From Bacillota bacterium (GTDB taxonomy: Bacteria > Bacillota > SHA-98 > UBA4971), in the NCBI GenBank assembly GCA_012841305.1, contig DUVA01000025.1:1-34202 (forward strand): a stretch of DNA of 34,202 nucleotides, written 5' to 3'. Position numbers and translations under genes: made by a program. A model generated the notes under the pieces. It made no database searches, was not told where the DNA came from, and worked only from the letters and a program-made list of their open reading frames with translations. Below are positions 32,982 through 34,202 of this stretch, piece after piece. Position 1 is the stretch's first letter; each line of letters starts with the position of its first letter.

Positions 32982-33944
32982 CTACTTTACAATACCCTTC
33001 TCCCTGAAGTACTTCTCAGCGCCGGGGTGTAGAGGTGTGCTGACTCCGGTCAGCGCGCCTTCCAAGCTGATTTCTTTGCCTTTGGCATGACTTGTGGCAA
33101 GCTCAGGAAGGTTATCGAACAAAGCGGCAGTCATCTTGTATACAGCATCGGTATCCAGGTCTCGTCGTGCGATAAGCACAGCTTGCACAGCGACGGTCTG
33201 GACAAGCTCAGTCTGGTTAATATAGCAATCTGCCGGAATTGTGGCTTGACCATAGAACCCATACGTGCTATGTAACTTCTTGAACATCTCATCAGTGACA
33301 AAGAGGACCTTTATCTTATGCATCGTAGCGGTATCCTGTATACCTGCGTTGGGTATACCTGCAGTAACAAAAAACGCGTCAATGTGTCTGTCCTTGAAAG
33401 CCTCTGCGGATTCTGCGAAGCTCAAGTACTGCACCTGTCCTAGGTCCTTATATGCAAGGCCATAAGTCTCCAAGAGCTGCCTTGCGTTAGCTTCAGTCCC
33501 GCTGCCGGGAGCGCCTACGGAAACCTTCTTGCCCTTCAGGTCAGCGATGGAGTCAATTCCGGATTCCTCCCGTACCACGACTTGGATCAACTCGGGATAC
33601 AGGGACGCTATAACCGCGAATTTCTGCAGCTTCCCGCCGTCCTTAAACATCTCAGTCCCGTTCCACGCATAGTCTGCGATGTCAGTCTGTACTAGAGCCA
33701 GGTCAACCTCTCCGTTTTCGATCATCCTGATATTCGCGACAGAAGCCCCTGTGCTCTGAACGCTGACACTGACATCCTTTACTTTTGAATTGATAATCTG
33801 AGACATTGCCCCGCCCAGGGGATAGTAAGTGCCTGCAGTGCCACCTGTAGCCATGACTAGTTGAGCGGTGGCAGCCAAGGAGGGAACAGCCATAATAAGA
33901 ACAAGACACACAACAACACCTGACAGTAGAAGCCTTCTCATCAT
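32982..33944 (-). CDS. TAXI-family TRAP solute-binding protein
   Basis: The 320-aa protein has a signal peptide (MMRRLLLSGVVVCLVLIMAV, cleaved near SLA-ATA) and the TAXI family core: LVMATGGTAGTYYPLGGAMS, VQSTGASVANIRMIENGEVDLALVQ, LKGKKVSVGAPGSGTE and the later FVTAGIPNAGIQD. No lipobox is seen, so it is probably free or associated with the cell surface by other means. Starts at either of two adjacent ATGs after GGAGG. It binds the solute for the TRAP permease; the substrate is probably an organic acid, by family. It is the first gene of the long minus-strand block. Confidence 0.94.
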   Translation of the reverse strand: MMRRLLLSGVVVCLVLIMAVPSLAATAQLVMATGGTAGTYYPLGGAMSQIINSKVKDVSVSVQSTGASVANIRMIENGEVDLALVQTDIADYAWNGTEMFKDGGKLQKFAVIASLYPELIQVVVREESGIDSIADLKGKKVSVGAPGSGTEANARQLLETYGLAYKDLGQVQYLSFAESAEAFKDRHIDAFFVTAGIPNAGIQDTATMHKIKVLFVTDEMFKKLHSTYGFYGQATIPADCYINQTELVQTVAVQAVLIARRDLDTDAVYKMTAALFDNLPELATSHAKGKEISLEGALTGVSTPLHPGAEKYFREKGIVK

Positions 33945-34010
33945 CTCAACCTCCTAATTCTTCTACATTCTAAGTCTTTTCCATTGACCACTGTTTACCA
34001 TTGCATTCTG

Positions 34011-34038
34011 ATAATACATCGCATTCGTGCAATTACAA
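34011..34038 (-). promoter_or_regulatory. candidate promoter of the TRAP operon
   Basis: On the minus strand TTGTAA and TATTAT are separated by 16 bases, about 66 bases before the binding-protein start. The rest of 33945-34202 shows nothing else I can support, and the window ends before any upstream gene. Confidence 0.4.
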
Positions 34039-34202
34039 TTTTTACATTCGACAACTCTGTATGAATTCCTTCCTTGCGTCTACTATCTTACTCCCTTCCC
34101 TCTTACGCATCCGGCCGCCGGCCCTTATTCAGAGCCTTGCCTTGGAGCGACCTAAATGTTAGTATTTGCTTATAGCGGGTATTGTCTCATGTATTGATGA
34201 TA

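Overview
The window looks like chromosomal DNA of an anaerobic member of the Bacillota (Clostridia or a related deep lineage). The reasons are strong GGAGG-type ribosome binding sites, frequent GTG and TTG starts, an AMIN/Amidase_3 cell-wall hydrolase next to murI-rph-rdgB, and a large oxygen-sensitive block of Hdr and ferredoxin-oxidoreductase genes. The lineage is inferred from gene content; no rRNA or other marker is present.

Layout: (1) 1-651 has no convincing gene but holds a tandem 74-bp repeat array built of paired 17-bp dyads, a perfect hairpin and a 12-bp triplet repeat. (2) 652-6182 has an EamA exporter (+) converging on a minus-strand housekeeping run: amidase, murI, rph, rdgB. (3) 6434-6790 is a small XRE regulator (+). 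(4) 6802-10254 (minus) is a PlsY-like acyltransferase, a maltokinase and a GlgM/GlgA-type glycosyltransferase. (5) 10422-12675 (minus) is a subtilase followed by a trypsin-fold protease. (6) 12766-13969 (minus) appears to be a small operon: an unknown 120-aa protein, a 68-aa membrane protein, then three tandem paralogous membrane peptides of 28, 33 and 37 aa that the ORF track missed, ending in a perfect 11-bp stem. An unknown 200-aa coiled-coil protein is divergent (+). (7) 15017-33944 is a 17-gene minus-strand block.

In transcription order the large block reads: TAXI binding protein, DUF1850, fused TRAP permease; hdrC, hdrB, hdrA, a double-length hdrA, mvhD-like, FrhB/FdhB-like; a fumarate reductase/succinate dehydrogenase iron-sulfur subunit and flavoprotein with no membrane anchor gene; korDABC (2-oxoacid:ferredoxin oxidoreductase); sucC, sucD. 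Most junctions from hdrC to sucD are overlapping or only a few bases to a few tens of bases apart, which suggests co-transcription.

Together these genes would connect fumarate, succinate, succinyl-CoA and 2-oxoglutarate, with ferredoxin handled by Kor and a soluble Hdr-type flavin/iron-sulfur complex placed beside the fumarate/succinate couple. My main hypothesis is a soluble, Hdr-coupled (bifurcating or confurcating) fumarate reductase/succinate dehydrogenase, with an adjacent TAXI-TRAP system importing an organic acid. The second candidate for novelty is the tandem family of WW-containing membrane micropeptides. The families are recognised from motifs; the couplings are inference.
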